DNA from: Shimia biformata
GTDB lineage: Bacteria; Pseudomonadota; Alphaproteobacteria; Rhodobacterales; Rhodobacteraceae
Reading direction: 5' to 3'
Length of the DNA stretch: 64,000 bases
NCBI RefSeq assembly: GCF_016888515.1
Contig: NZ_JAFEJK010000001.1
Coordinates: 1,087,475-1,151,474 of the forward strand
Part shown: positions 15,492 to 24,122 of the stretch, piece by piece
How positions within the stretch are numbered: the first letter of the stretch is position 1
How the letters are laid out: every line of letters starts with the position of its first letter
Position numbers and translations under genes: made by a program
The notes under the pieces: generated by a model
What the model was told of the DNA's origin: nothing
The model's database searches: none
The model's input: only the letters and a program-made list of their open reading frames with translations

Positions 15492-18400
15492 ATGAGCAGC
15501 CAGCCCCGATTCATCCACCTTCGCACCCACACCGAATACTCGCTTCTGGAAGGCGCGGTGCGGGTGAAGAAACTGCCCGACATGTGCAAGGCGGCGGACA
15601 TGCCTGCCGTGGCTGTCACCGATACAAACTCGATGTTCTGCGCGCTTGAATTTTCGGTCACGGCCAGCGGCGCAGGCATTCAACCGATCATCGGCTGCCA
15701 GGTCGACGTGACCATCCCTGGACAGGCCGAGACCGGACGCGGCCAGCCCGCCGCACCCGCGCCCGTGGTTCTACTGGCCCAGAACGAGGCCGGATATGAG
15801 AACCTGATGAAGCTCTCGTCCTGCCTTTATGTCGACAAGGGCGGGCAGTTGCCTCAGGTGACGGTGGATGAGCTTGAGATTCATAGTGCCGGGCTGATCT
15901 GTTTGACGGGCGGACCCGAGGGGCTTGTTGGCCAACTTCTGCAACAGGGGCAGCGCCCGGCAGCCGAGGCGTTGATGACCCGGTTGCACGGCATCTATGG
16001 CGACCGGCTCTATGTCGAGTTGCAGCGCCATCCCGGTGACAATGGCCTGCCCGAGGCCGAGCGCCTGACCGAGCGCCCGTTTGTCGAGATGGCCTATGCC
16101 ATGGACATCCCTCTGGTTGCCACCAACGATGTGTATTTCCCAAAGACCGACATGTACGAGGCGCATGACGCGCTGATCTGTATCGCCGAGGGCGCTTATG
16201 TCGATCAGCAGGAAGACCGCCGCCGCCTGACCCCGCAGCATTATTTCAAATCGCAGCAAGAGATGGTGACCCTGTTTGCCGACCTGCCCGAGGCGATCGA
16301 CAACACGGTCGAGATCGCCAGACGCTGCGCGTTCATGGCCTATCGCCGCGATCCGATCCTGCCGAAGTTTGCCGATGACGAGGTCGCCGAACTGCGCCGC
16401 ATGGCCAATGAGGGCTTGCAGGCCCGGCTTGCCGTGATCCCGCACGCGGTCAGTGTCGAGGAATACCAGGAACGGCTGGAATTTGAGCTTGGCATCATCG
16501 AGGGTATGGGCTTTCCCGGGTATTTCCTGATCGTTGCCGACTTTATCCAGTGGGCGAAAGATCACGATATTCCGGTAGGTCCGGGACGGGGGTCAGGTGC
16601 GGGTTCGCTTGTGGCCTATGCGCTGACGATCACGGATTTGGATCCGCTACGCTACAGCCTGCTGTTCGAACGGTTCCTGAACCCTGAACGTGTCTCGATG
16701 CCCGACTTCGACATCGACTTCTGCATGGATCGCCGCGAAGAGGTGATCCGTTATGTTCAGGAGAAATACGGACGCGACAAGGTCGGCCAGATCATCACTT
16801 TCGGTGCGCTTCTGTCCAAGGCCGCCGTGCGCGACATCGGCCGCGTTCTGCAGATGCCCTATGGTCAGGTCGACCGCTTGTCCAAGCTGATTCCGGTCGA
16901 AGGGGTCAAGCCGATGTCGATCGCTGACGCGCTGAAAGAAGAGCCGCGCTTGCGTGAAGAGGCCCGCAACGAAGAGGTCGTGGACCGCCTGCTGAACTAT
17001 GGGCAGCAGGTCGAGGGGCTTTTGCGCAATGCTTCAACCCACGCCGCAGGCGTCGTGATCGGCGACCGCCCTCTGGATGCGCTTGTTCCACTCTACCAGG
17101 ATCCGCGCTCGGACATGCCGGCGACGCAGTTCAACATGAAATGGGTCGAACAGGCCGGGTTGGTGAAGTTCGACTTTCTCGGGTTGAAAACCCTGACCGT
17201 GATCCAGAACGCGATCGAGCAGATTCTGAGCTCGGGCCGCGACATCCACATTGCAGCCGACGGGACCCAGCTCTATGAGCCGCCTGAAGGAGCGGTGAAC
17301 GAGATCAACGCCATCCCGCTGGATGACGAAGCCACCTTCAAGCTTTACTCCGCCGCCAAGACTGTCGCCGTGTTCCAGGTGGAATCGACGGGCATGATGG
17401 ATGCGCTCAAGCGTATGAAGCCGACCTGTATCGAGGATATCGTTGCGCTTGTGGCGCTCTACCGCCCGGGCCCGATGGAGAACATCCCGACCTATTGCGA
17501 GGTCAAGAACGGGCTGAAGGACATCACATCGGTCCATCCGCTGATCGACCATATCCTTGAAGAAACCCAGGGCATCATCGTTTACCAGGAACAGGTGATG
17601 CAGATCGCGCAGGTCATGGCGAACTACACCCTTGGCGGCGCTGACCTGCTGCGCCGCGCCATGGGTAAGAAGATCAAGGAAGCGATGGACGCCGAACGCC
17701 CCAAGTTCGAAAAGGGCGCGGCGGAAAACGGGGTCGACGCGAAGAAAGCCTCCGAAGTCTTCGACCTGCTGGAGAAATTCGCGAACTACGGCTTCAACAA
17801 ATCCCATGCTGCGGCATATGCGGTTGTCTCATATCAGACCGCCTGGCTGAAGGCGAACCACCCGGTCGAATTCATGGCCGGGGTGATGAACTGCGATATC
17901 CACCTGACAGACAAGTTGGCGGTTTACTTTGAAGAGGTGAAAAAGGCGCTGGCCCTGCCATATGTACCGCCCTGCGTGAACCGCTCCGACGCGACCTTCA
18001 AGGTGGTTGACGGTGCGCTGGTCTACGCGCTGGGCGCGCTGAAAAACGTCGGTGTCGAGGCGATGCGCCTGGTTGTCGAAGGCCGCAATGTGGACGGGGT
18101 GGAAAAGCCGTTCGTGAACCTTTTTGACTTCGCCCGCCGCGTCGATTTGAAAAAGGTTGGCAAGCGGCCTTTGGAAATGCTGGCCCGCTCGGGTGCGTTC
18201 GACCAGCTTGATCCGAACCGTCGCCGGGTTCTGGAAAGCCTTGATGCACTGGTCAGCTACTCCGCCGCGATCTTCGACCAGAAGGCGTCGAACCAGGTGT
18301 CGCTGTTTGGCGAGGCGGGCGAGGACCTGCCCGAACCGCGCCTGGCGCCGGTGAATGACTGGCTGCCCGCCGAGCGGCTTGACGAAGAGGCCCGCGCCAT

Positions 18401-19010
18401 CGGTTTCTTCCTGTCCGGCCACCCGCTTCAGGACTATATGGCACCGCTGAAGCGCAAGGGTGTCCTGACGCTGGACGAACTGTCCGAAAAGGCGCGGGGC
18501 GGGGCGCTGGTGGCCAAGATCGCCGGCCGCGTCTCGGGGCGGCAGGAACGTAAATCCGCACGCGGCAACCGCTTTGCCTTTGCCCAGCTCTCGGATCCGA
18601 CCGGCGCCTACGAGGTGACGATCTTCAGCGAAACGCTGGAAAAATGCCGCGAACACCTTGAGACCGGATCAAAGGTCGTTGTCACGGTCGAGGCCACGAT
18701 GGAATCCGATCAGCTGAAACTGCTGGCCAAATCCATCGCACCGGTCGACATCATCGTGGCGGATGCCGGAAGTTCCGGGTTGAAGATCTTCCTTGAGGAC
18801 GCCGCCGCCGTCGAACCTGTGGCCGAGGTGCTGGACGGCGCGCGCCAGACCATCCGCAACGGCGGGCGCGGGCCGGTTGTGTTCTGTCTGATGTCGCCTG
18901 ACCTGCCGGGTGAAGTCGAATTGGAACTGGACAGCGAATATCCAGTGAACCCGCAGATCAAGGGTGCGATCAAATCGCTTGCCGGGGTGATGGAAGTGGA
19001 AGAGTTCTGA
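15492..19010 (+). CDS. dnaE: DNA polymerase III alpha subunit
   Basis: The replicative polymerase subunit, 1172 residues, the usual length for DnaE1. The N-terminal PHP domain begins FIHLRTHTEYSLLEGAVRVKK. The polymerase core carries GPGRGSGAGSLVAYAL and the catalytic aspartates in PDFDIDFCMDRREEVI (about residues 402-417). The helix-hairpin-helix region, an OB fold near KIAGRVSGRQERKSARGNRF, and the C-terminal tail follow. The start ATG at 15492 opens with the expected PHP strand. About 230 bases upstream have no gene and should contain its promoter. It appears to be transcribed alone. Confidence 0.98.
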   Translation: MSSQPRFIHLRTHTEYSLLEGAVRVKKLPDMCKAADMPAVAVTDTNSMFCALEFSVTASGAGIQPIIGCQVDVTIPGQAETGRGQPAAPAPVVLLAQNEAGYENLMKLSSCLYVDKGGQLPQVTVDELEIHSAGLICLTGGPEGLVGQLLQQGQRPAAEALMTRLHGIYGDRLYVELQRHPGDNGLPEAERLTERPFVEMAYAMDIPLVATNDVYFPKTDMYEAHDALICIAEGAYVDQQEDRRRLTPQHYFKSQQEMVTLFADLPEAIDNTVEIARRCAFMAYRRDPILPKFADDEVAELRRMANEGLQARLAVIPHAVSVEEYQERLEFELGIIEGMGFPGYFLIVADFIQWAKDHDIPVGPGRGSGAGSLVAYALTITDLDPLRYSLLFERFLNPERVSMPDFDIDFCMDRREEVIRYVQEKYGRDKVGQIITFGALLSKAAVRDIGRVLQMPYGQVDRLSKLIPVEGVKPMSIADALKEEPRLREEARNEEVVDRLLNYGQQVEGLLRNASTHAAGVVIGDRPLDALVPLYQDPRSDMPATQFNMKWVEQAGLVKFDFLGLKTLTVIQNAIEQILSSGRDIHIAADGTQLYEPPEGAVNEINAIPLDDEATFKLYSAAKTVAVFQVESTGMMDALKRMKPTCIEDIVALVALYRPGPMENIPTYCEVKNGLKDITSVHPLIDHILEETQGIIVYQEQVMQIAQVMANYTLGGADLLRRAMGKKIKEAMDAERPKFEKGAAENGVDAKKASEVFDLLEKFANYGFNKSHAAAYAVVSYQTAWLKANHPVEFMAGVMNCDIHLTDKLAVYFEEVKKALALPYVPPCVNRSDATFKVVDGALVYALGALKNVGVEAMRLVVEGRNVDGVEKPFVNLFDFARRVDLKKVGKRPLEMLARSGAFDQLDPNRRRVLESLDALVSYSAAIFDQKASNQVSLFGEAGEDLPEPRLAPVNDWLPAERLDEEARAIGFFLSGHPLQDYMAPLKRKGVLTLDELSEKARGGALVAKIAGRVSGRQERKSARGNRFAFAQLSDPTGAYEVTIFSETLEKCREHLETGSKVVVTVEATMESDQLKLLAKSIAPVDIIVADAGSSGLKIFLEDAAAVEPVAEVLDGARQTIRNGGRGPVVFCLMSPDLPGEVELELDSEYPVNPQIKGAIKSLAGVMEVEEF

Positions 19011-19081
19011 AATCCGGGCTGCATGCCGCTTTTTACTGGTTCCAAATACCCGAATCCGGCCTCGAAACACTCGGTCAGGTT

Positions 19082-19276
19082 TCAGTAATGCGGTGGCCGT
19101 TCGTCGCCCAGCACCACGCCTCCGCCACCGTCCTGCTCCCGGTGTGCTTCCCGTTCCAACAGAAGCTGAACGCGGCGCGTCAGAAGCGCGATCTCCTTGT
19201 CCTGACGGGCAATCACGTCGGACATCTCCTCGACCACGCGGGTCAGGTGGGCGATCTGTTCTTCGAGTTTTTCCAT
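19082..19276 (-). CDS. slyX: SlyX family protein
   Basis: A 64-residue coiled-coil protein. EEQIAHLTRVVEEMSDVIARQDKEIALLTRRVQLLLE shows the heptad pattern of SlyX, and the tail GDERPPHY matches the family's usual PPHY ending. The function is unknown. The gene is convergent with dnaE and separated from it by 71 bases. The upstream side faces the crotonase gene divergently. Confidence 0.9.
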   Translation of the reverse strand: MEKLEEQIAHLTRVVEEMSDVIARQDKEIALLTRRVQLLLEREAHREQDGGGGVVLGDERPPHY

Positions 19277-19378
19277 GTGGCCTGACTAGTCCCGCCGAAC
19301 GAGGCGGTCAAGCGACGCGGCGTTTTCCTTGCCCGGGTATCAAGCGGGGTGCTGAACTTTTGGCAGGGAGGACAAGCC

Positions 19379-20176
19379 ATGACGGTCACCATCAGTACGC
19401 GCGATCGTGTCACCACGATCACGATCAACAGGCCAGATGCCAGAAACGCCGTAGACCCCGCCACCGCCAGGGCACTTTTCGATGCGTTTCTGGGCTTCGA
19501 GGCGGACGAGGGCGCAGATGTCGCCGTCCTGACTGGCGCAGGCGGGCATTTCTGCGCCGGGTTCGACCTGAAGGCCGCAGCGCGGGTCGACGGGGCCGAT
19601 TGGATCAAGGCGGTCGATATCCCCGAGGATTGGCGGGACGCCGCACAGCAACCAATTCCCGGCCCGATGGGGCCCTCGCGCCTGATGCTGTCAAAACCGA
19701 TCATCGGCGCGATTGAGGGCTATGCCGTGGCGGGCGGTATCGAACTGGCGGCGTGGTGCGACATGCGCGTTGCCGCTGAAAGCGCGACGTTTGGTGTGTT
19801 CTGCCGACGGTGGGGTGTGCCGCTGATCGATGGCGGCACGGTGCGGCTGCCACGTATCATGGGGCAGGGGTGCGCCAATGATCTGATCCTGACGGGCCGT
19901 CCCGTCGGCGCGGTCGAGGCGCAGGGCTTGGGGCTTGCGGACCGGGTGGTGCCGGAAGGAACGGCACTTGAGGCGGCGCAGGCTTTGGCCCGCGACCTGA
20001 CCCGCTTCCCGCAGACCTGCATGCAGGCCGACTTCCTGTCTGCCCGACCCGATGGGGCGGCTCTGGCCGATGCCCTGCGGCGCGAGTGGCGCTCGGTCGC
20101 AAGTTTCGCCGCCGAGGGCGCGGCGGGCGCGGCCCGTTTCGCATCGGGCAAGGGCAGGGGGGGGAGATTTCGGTGA
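19379..20176 (+). CDS. Enoyl-CoA hydratase/isomerase (crotonase) family protein
   Basis: A crotonase-fold protein of 265 residues. GAGGHFCAGFDLKAAARV (about residues 53-70) forms the oxyanion-hole segment, and IGAIEGYAVAGGIELAAWCD the second. The Glu of typical hydratases at the WGVPLIDGGTVRLPRIMG segment is replaced by Asp-Gly-Gly-Thr, so hydratase activity is not certain. Members act on acyl-CoA thioesters in fatty-acid or aromatic catabolism. The ATG at 19379 is preferred over an in-frame upstream codon because GGGAGG lies about 7 bases before it. It stands alone and is followed by an intergenic repeat. Confidence 0.9.
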   Translation: MTVTISTRDRVTTITINRPDARNAVDPATARALFDAFLGFEADEGADVAVLTGAGGHFCAGFDLKAAARVDGADWIKAVDIPEDWRDAAQQPIPGPMGPSRLMLSKPIIGAIEGYAVAGGIELAAWCDMRVAAESATFGVFCRRWGVPLIDGGTVRLPRIMGQGCANDLILTGRPVGAVEAQGLGLADRVVPEGTALEAAQALARDLTRFPQTCMQADFLSARPDGAALADALRREWRSVASFAAEGAAGAARFASGKGRGGRFR

Positions 20177-20189
20177 TATCTGAGCCGAG

Positions 20190-20246
20190 GTGAGGGGGCT
20201 GTCTGCCCCCTCACACTCCCCCGAAGGTATTTGCGGCAAGAGGAAG
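20190..20246 (+). repeat. Intergenic hairpin-plus-tail repeat, copy C (best copy)
   Basis: GTGAGGGGGC (20190-20199) and GCCCCCTCAC (20205-20214) form a perfect 10-bp stem with loop TGTCT. The tail ACTCCCCCGAAGGTATTTGC continues to 20246. The final 22 bases repeat copy A exactly, and the tail layout matches copy D. It lies between the crotonase gene and hisS. Confidence 0.85.
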
Positions 20247-20322
20247 GGGGGGGCTTTGGCTTGCTCCTTTGGGGGGCTTCCGTTAGATGCTGCGGCAAAG
20301 CCTTCCGGCAAGGACAGTGAGC

Positions 20323-21813
20323 ATGGCCAAAGTGAAAAAGACCCCCCGTCCCAAGGCGGAGACGCCCAAGGGATTCCGCGACTATTTCGGCGCCGAAGTT
20401 TCGGAACGCGCCGAGATGCTTTCCAAGATCGCGGGGGTTTATCATCATTACGGTTTCGAGGCGCTGGAATCGAGTGCCGTCGAAACGGTCGAGGCGCTGG
20501 GCAAGTTCCTTCCCGACGTTGATCGCCCGAATGAGGGCGTGTTCGCATGGCAGGAATTCGATGAAAACGACAAGGGCGATTGGCTGGCGCTGCGCTATGA
20601 TCTGACCGCCCCGCTTGCACGGGTCTATGCCCAGCACCGAAACGACCTGCCGACCCCTTATCGCCGCTTCGCAATGGGCCCGGTCTGGCGCAATGAAAAG
20701 CCGGGGCCGGGGCGGTTCCGCCAGTTCTATCAATGTGATGCCGATACCGTGGGCACCGCGTCCATGGCCGCAGATGCCGAGATCTGCGCGATGCTGGCGG
20801 ACACGCTGGAAACCATGGGCATCCCGCGCGGCGACTACATCGTGCGTGTGAACAACCGCAAGGTTTTGAATGGTGTGCTTGAGGCAATGGGCCTTGGAGA
20901 GGATCAAGCCGCGCGCGACAATGTTCTTCGCACAATCGATAAGTTTGACAAGGTGGGCGAACAGGGCGTGCGCGAATTGTTAGGCAAAGGACGGCTGGAC
21001 GCGTCTGGTGCTTATATTGACGGTGTTGGCCTGAGTGACGAGCAGGCTGAACCCGTGGTGGCCTTTCTGACGTCAAAGGCCGATGATCCGGCGGGTACAT
21101 TCGCAAATCTGCGCGCTGCTGTCGGAGGGTCTGCAATCGGTGCCGAAGGTATCAACGAGCTGGAACAGATCGCTGAATTGCTGGCGGCAGGCGGATATGG
21201 CGCGGACCGGATCGAGATCGACCCCTCGGTTGTGCGTGGGCTTGGCTATTACACTGGCCCGGTTTTCGAGGCCGAGCTGACCTTCGAGATTTTCGACGAA
21301 AAGGGGCGCAAGCGCCAGTTCGGATCGGTTGCCGGGGGCGGGCGGTACGACGACCTCGTCAAGCGGTTCACCGGTCAGGCAGTCCCGGCGACCGGGGTTT
21401 CTATCGGTGTCGACCGCCTGTTGGCGGCACTGCGCGAGAAAGGCCGAATTGGAGGCGTTGCAACCGGACCTGTGGTTGTCACCGTGATGGACCGTGACCG
21501 CATGGCTGATTATCAGGCGATGGTGGCGGAACTGCGCAATGCCGGTATCCGCGCCGAAGTCTATCTTGGCAATCCGAAGAACTTTGGCAACCAGCTCAAA
21601 TATGCCGACAAGCGCAACTCGCCCGTGGCGGTGATCGAAGGCGGCGATGAGAAAGAGCGTGGCGTGGTGCAGATCAAGGACCTGATCCTTGGCGCAAAGA
21701 TTGCACAAAGCGCCACGCTGGAAGAATGGAAAGAACGTCCCAGCCAGTTCGAAGTGCCGCGCGGCGACCTTGTCTCCAAAGTGCGCGAGATTTTGCAAGG
21801 GCAGGATGACTGA
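20323..21813 (+). CDS. hisS: Histidine--tRNA ligase
   Basis: Class II aminoacyl-tRNA synthetase of 496 residues that charges tRNA-His. Motif-type segments are [15 protein letters not shown] (motif 2 entry), [26 protein letters not shown] (motif 2) and [14 protein letters not shown] (histidine-binding loop), with GGGRYDDL and [12 protein letters not shown] (motif 3). The C-terminal anticodon-binding domain begins near PVVVTVMD. The ATG at 20323 follows AGGACAG; the in-frame ATG at 20287 lacks a good site. It is the first gene of a hisS-hisZ-hisG operon, sharing one base with hisZ (TGATG). The alphaproteobacterial length is longer than the 424 residues of E. coli HisS. Confidence 0.97.
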   Translation: MAKVKKTPRPKAETPKGFRDYFGAEVSERAEMLSKIAGVYHHYGFEALESSAVETVEALGKFLPDVDRPNEGVFAWQEFDENDKGDWLALRYDLTAPLARVYAQHRNDLPTPYRRFAMGPVWRNEKPGPGRFRQFYQCDADTVGTASMAADAEICAMLADTLETMGIPRGDYIVRVNNRKVLNGVLEAMGLGEDQAARDNVLRTIDKFDKVGEQGVRELLGKGRLDASGAYIDGVGLSDEQAEPVVAFLTSKADDPAGTFANLRAAVGGSAIGAEGINELEQIAELLAAGGYGADRIEIDPSVVRGLGYYTGPVFEAELTFEIFDEKGRKRQFGSVAGGGRYDDLVKRFTGQAVPATGVSIGVDRLLAALREKGRIGGVATGPVVVTVMDRDRMADYQAMVAELRNAGIRAEVYLGNPKNFGNQLKYADKRNSPVAVIEGGDEKERGVVQIKDLILGAKIAQSATLEEWKERPSQFEVPRGDLVSKVREILQGQDD

Positions 21814-22898
21814 TGCCCCAGCGAGCCAAGATCAGGGCGCGGGCCGAAGACCTGCGTCAAGGCTTTGAGGCGGTCGGCGCGACCCGTGTTGAGACAGCGG
21901 TTCTGCAACCCGCCGAGACGCTTTTGGACCTTTACGGAGAGGACATCCGTGGCCGGGCCTATGTCACGTCGGATGCGCTGAGGGGCGAACAGATGCTGCG
22001 CCCCGACTTCACGGTTCCCGTGGTGCAGATGCATATGGAACACGGTGCGGAACCAGCGCGCTATACCTATTCCGGCAAGGTCTTCCGCCGCCAGGAAGAC
22101 GACGACAGCCGCGACAACGAATATGTCCAGGTCGGGTATGAGGTCTTTGACCGCGAAAACCCGGCGGCGGCGGATGCCGAGGTGTTTGACCTGATCCGCG
22201 GGGCAGTCAATCATCTTGATCTGCGCTGTGCCACAGGCGACATCGGTATCCTGAAAGCCGCCGTGCAGGGGCTTGAGACCACTGAACGCCGCAAGGCCGC
22301 GCTGCTGCGCCATATCTGGCGGCCACGCCGGTTCCGGTCTTTGCTCGATCGGTTCTCGGGGCGGGTGGCCGTTCCAGCAAGCCGGGTGGCGCTTCTGGCG
22401 CAGGATGATCCGATGGATCACGGCTTTGCCGATATCGGGTTGCGCAGCCAGACCGAGGTCGCGGCGCGTATCGAAGCGCTGCGCGAAGATGCCGACGCCG
22501 CGCCGATTGCTGCCGGACAGGTGGCGCTGCTGGATCAGTTGCTGAACGTCCGCGAGACGCTGCCCAACGCGCTGGAACATCTGCGCGATATCGCAGTCGA
22601 TATGCCAGCGATCACCGAGGCGGTGTTCTGTCTTGAGGACCGGATCAGGGCACTTGCCGCGCGCGGCATTGACGTTGAGACGTTGGAATTCGAAGCCAGC
22701 TATGGCCGAAGCCAGATGGAGTATTACGACGGGTTCGTGTTCGGCTTCTATGCCGGTGCGCGGCCCGATCTGCCACCGGTCGCAACGGGTGGGCGCTATG
22801 ACGCGCTGACCCGCGTTTTGGGGCAGGGGCGCGAGATTCCGGCAGTCGGCGGGGTGATCCGTCCCGGCCTTCTGGTGCTTCTGGAGGGCGCGGAATGA
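21813..22898 (+). CDS. hisZ: ATP phosphoribosyltransferase regulatory subunit
   Basis: HisZ is a HisS paralogue without charging activity that activates the short form of HisG. The 361-residue product keeps the class II core: LRPDFTVPVVQMHMEHG, RYTYSGKVFRRQEDDD, DNEYVQVGYEVFDRE, and a C-terminal PPVATGGRYDALTRVLG like motif 3, but has no anticodon-binding domain. It lies between hisS and hisG, with a 1-base overlap before and a 4-base overlap after, so subunit ratios are likely set by translational coupling. Confidence 0.95.
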   Translation: MPQRAKIRARAEDLRQGFEAVGATRVETAVLQPAETLLDLYGEDIRGRAYVTSDALRGEQMLRPDFTVPVVQMHMEHGAEPARYTYSGKVFRRQEDDDSRDNEYVQVGYEVFDRENPAAADAEVFDLIRGAVNHLDLRCATGDIGILKAAVQGLETTERRKAALLRHIWRPRRFRSLLDRFSGRVAVPASRVALLAQDDPMDHGFADIGLRSQTEVAARIEALREDADAAPIAAGQVALLDQLLNVRETLPNALEHLRDIAVDMPAITEAVFCLEDRIRALAARGIDVETLEFEASYGRSQMEYYDGFVFGFYAGARPDLPPVATGGRYDALTRVLGQGREIPAVGGVIRPGLLVLLEGAE

Positions 22899-23587
22899 CG
22901 ATCAAGCTGGGTGTGCCGTCAAAAGGGCGGCTTATGGAAAAGACCTTCGACTGGTTTGGTGCGCGCGGTGTTGCCCTGTCACGCACCGGGTCGGACCGGG
23001 AATATGCCGGGGCGGTCGAAGGGGTCGACGGGGTGGAACTGGTGCTGTTGTCCGCCGGTGAGATTCCGCGTGAACTTGCGGCGGGGCGCATTCATCTGGG
23101 CGTTACCGGCACCGACCTGATCCGCGAGAAACTGGGCCGCTGGGACATGCAGGTCGGGGAATTGGCCGAACTTGGCTTTGGCCAGGCCGACCTGATTATC
23201 GCTGTGCCCAATGCCTGGGTCGACGTTGACACGCTGGATGATCTAGATGCCGCCTGCGCCGCTTTCCGGGCCGAGCACGGATTCCGTCTGCGGATTGCAA
23301 CCAAGTACCATCGGCTGGTGCGGGAATTCCTGCGCGACCACGGCGTTGCGGACTACCAGCTGGTCGACAGCCAGGGCGCGACCGAAGGCACGGTCAAGAA
23401 CCTGACTGCCGAAGCCGTGGCCGACATCACCTCGACCGGCGAGACGTTGCGCGCCAATCACCTGAAGCTGCTGTCAGACGGGTTGGTACTGAAATCGCAG
23501 GCCACGTTGTTCAAGTCGCGCGCCGCGCCGCTGTCGGACCAAGACCGCAAGCGGCTGGACCAGTTGATCGATCTGTTGCAGGTCTGA
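22895..23587 (+). CDS. hisG: ATP phosphoribosyltransferase catalytic subunit, short form
   Basis: Catalyses the first step of histidine synthesis, joining ATP and PRPP. At 230 residues it is the short HisG, which lacks the C-terminal regulatory domain and needs HisZ; hisZ lies directly upstream (ATGA overlap). Visible signatures are LGVPSKGRLMEKTFDWF at the start, IHLGVTGTDLIRE, ATKYHRLVREFL and the PRPP-binding loop region QGATEGTVKNLTAEAVADITSTGETL. The rest of the his operon is not in this window, except hisC at 33.3 kb. Confidence 0.97.
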   Translation: MTIKLGVPSKGRLMEKTFDWFGARGVALSRTGSDREYAGAVEGVDGVELVLLSAGEIPRELAAGRIHLGVTGTDLIREKLGRWDMQVGELAELGFGQADLIIAVPNAWVDVDTLDDLDAACAAFRAEHGFRLRIATKYHRLVREFLRDHGVADYQLVDSQGATEGTVKNLTAEAVADITSTGETLRANHLKLLSDGLVLKSQATLFKSRAAPLSDQDRKRLDQLIDLLQV

Positions 23588-23589
23588 GA

Positions 23590-24021
23590 TCAGCGGACGC
23601 CGATCTCGGCAAGCGCGGCAGCAAGCTCGCTTGGAATGTCATCGTCTTTTTGACCAGAGCCGCGCAGGTCTGCGGGGCTGTCTTCCGGTTTCAGATACCG
23701 CCAGCCTTGAAACGGGCGCTTCAACGCGGTGGCCGTGCGGATCAGCCCCGGTTCCAGCACGATGGCGCAACGCCGGATACCATCTGCGCCGATGACCTCT
23801 TCCAGCCCCGTAATCCGCTGGCGGCATTGGATCGCGCCCTTGATGACCCAGTAAATCGATCCGCCGTTCAGGATCTCGGCCCCGCGTTTGGGCCACATGC
23901 GCGTGACATGACGCGGGATGCCGTCCGCCCAGCGTTCATGCGCCGTGGCTTGCCACGCTTCCAGCGATTCAACGCTTTCCGAGCCGACAGACAGTTTTAC
24001 GAGGTTTACGAACTTATCCAC
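23590..24021 (-). CDS. DUF1489 family protein
   Basis: A conserved alphaproteobacterial protein of unknown function. Diagnostic segments are LVKLSVGSESVESLEAWQ, HVTRMWPKRGAEILNGGS, YWVIKGAIQCRQRI and GADGIRRCAIVLEPGLI, with RPFQGWRYLKPEDSPADL near the end. I place the start at the GTG at 24019-24021, because GGGGGA lies 6 bases before it and the family usually begins a few residues before VKLSVG. The ATG at 24075 would add 18 residues. It is convergent with hisG (2-base gap) and divergent from nrdJ, with about 100 bases shared between the latter two. Confidence 0.85.
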   Translation of the reverse strand: MDKFVNLVKLSVGSESVESLEAWQATAHERWADGIPRHVTRMWPKRGAEILNGGSIYWVIKGAIQCRQRITGLEEVIGADGIRRCAIVLEPGLIRTATALKRPFQGWRYLKPEDSPADLRGSGQKDDDIPSELAAALAEIGVR

Positions 24022-24122
24022 AGATTCCCCCACATCGAAAGCAGGATATGGTAGTGGATTCGGGGATCGCTTCAAGGTATTGTGGAATCCTCTTTTCGAA
24101 CAGGATGTCTGGGAATCACTGC

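Noticed and set aside
19035..19062. Possible fifth copy of the intergenic repeat downstream of dnaE (contains AAATACCCG on the plus strand)
   Set aside because: It shares only about 10 bases with the tail and has no adjacent hairpin, so it is too weak to count.
19691..21136. Minus-strand open frame of 481 codons
   Set aside because: It runs across the crotonase gene, an intergenic repeat and hisS; composition is Arg/Pro-rich and no motif is seen.
24022..24122. Possible cobalamin riboswitch before nrdJ
   Set aside because: The gap is only about 100 bases and I see no B12-box-like sequence; a full cobalamin riboswitch needs about 200 bases.
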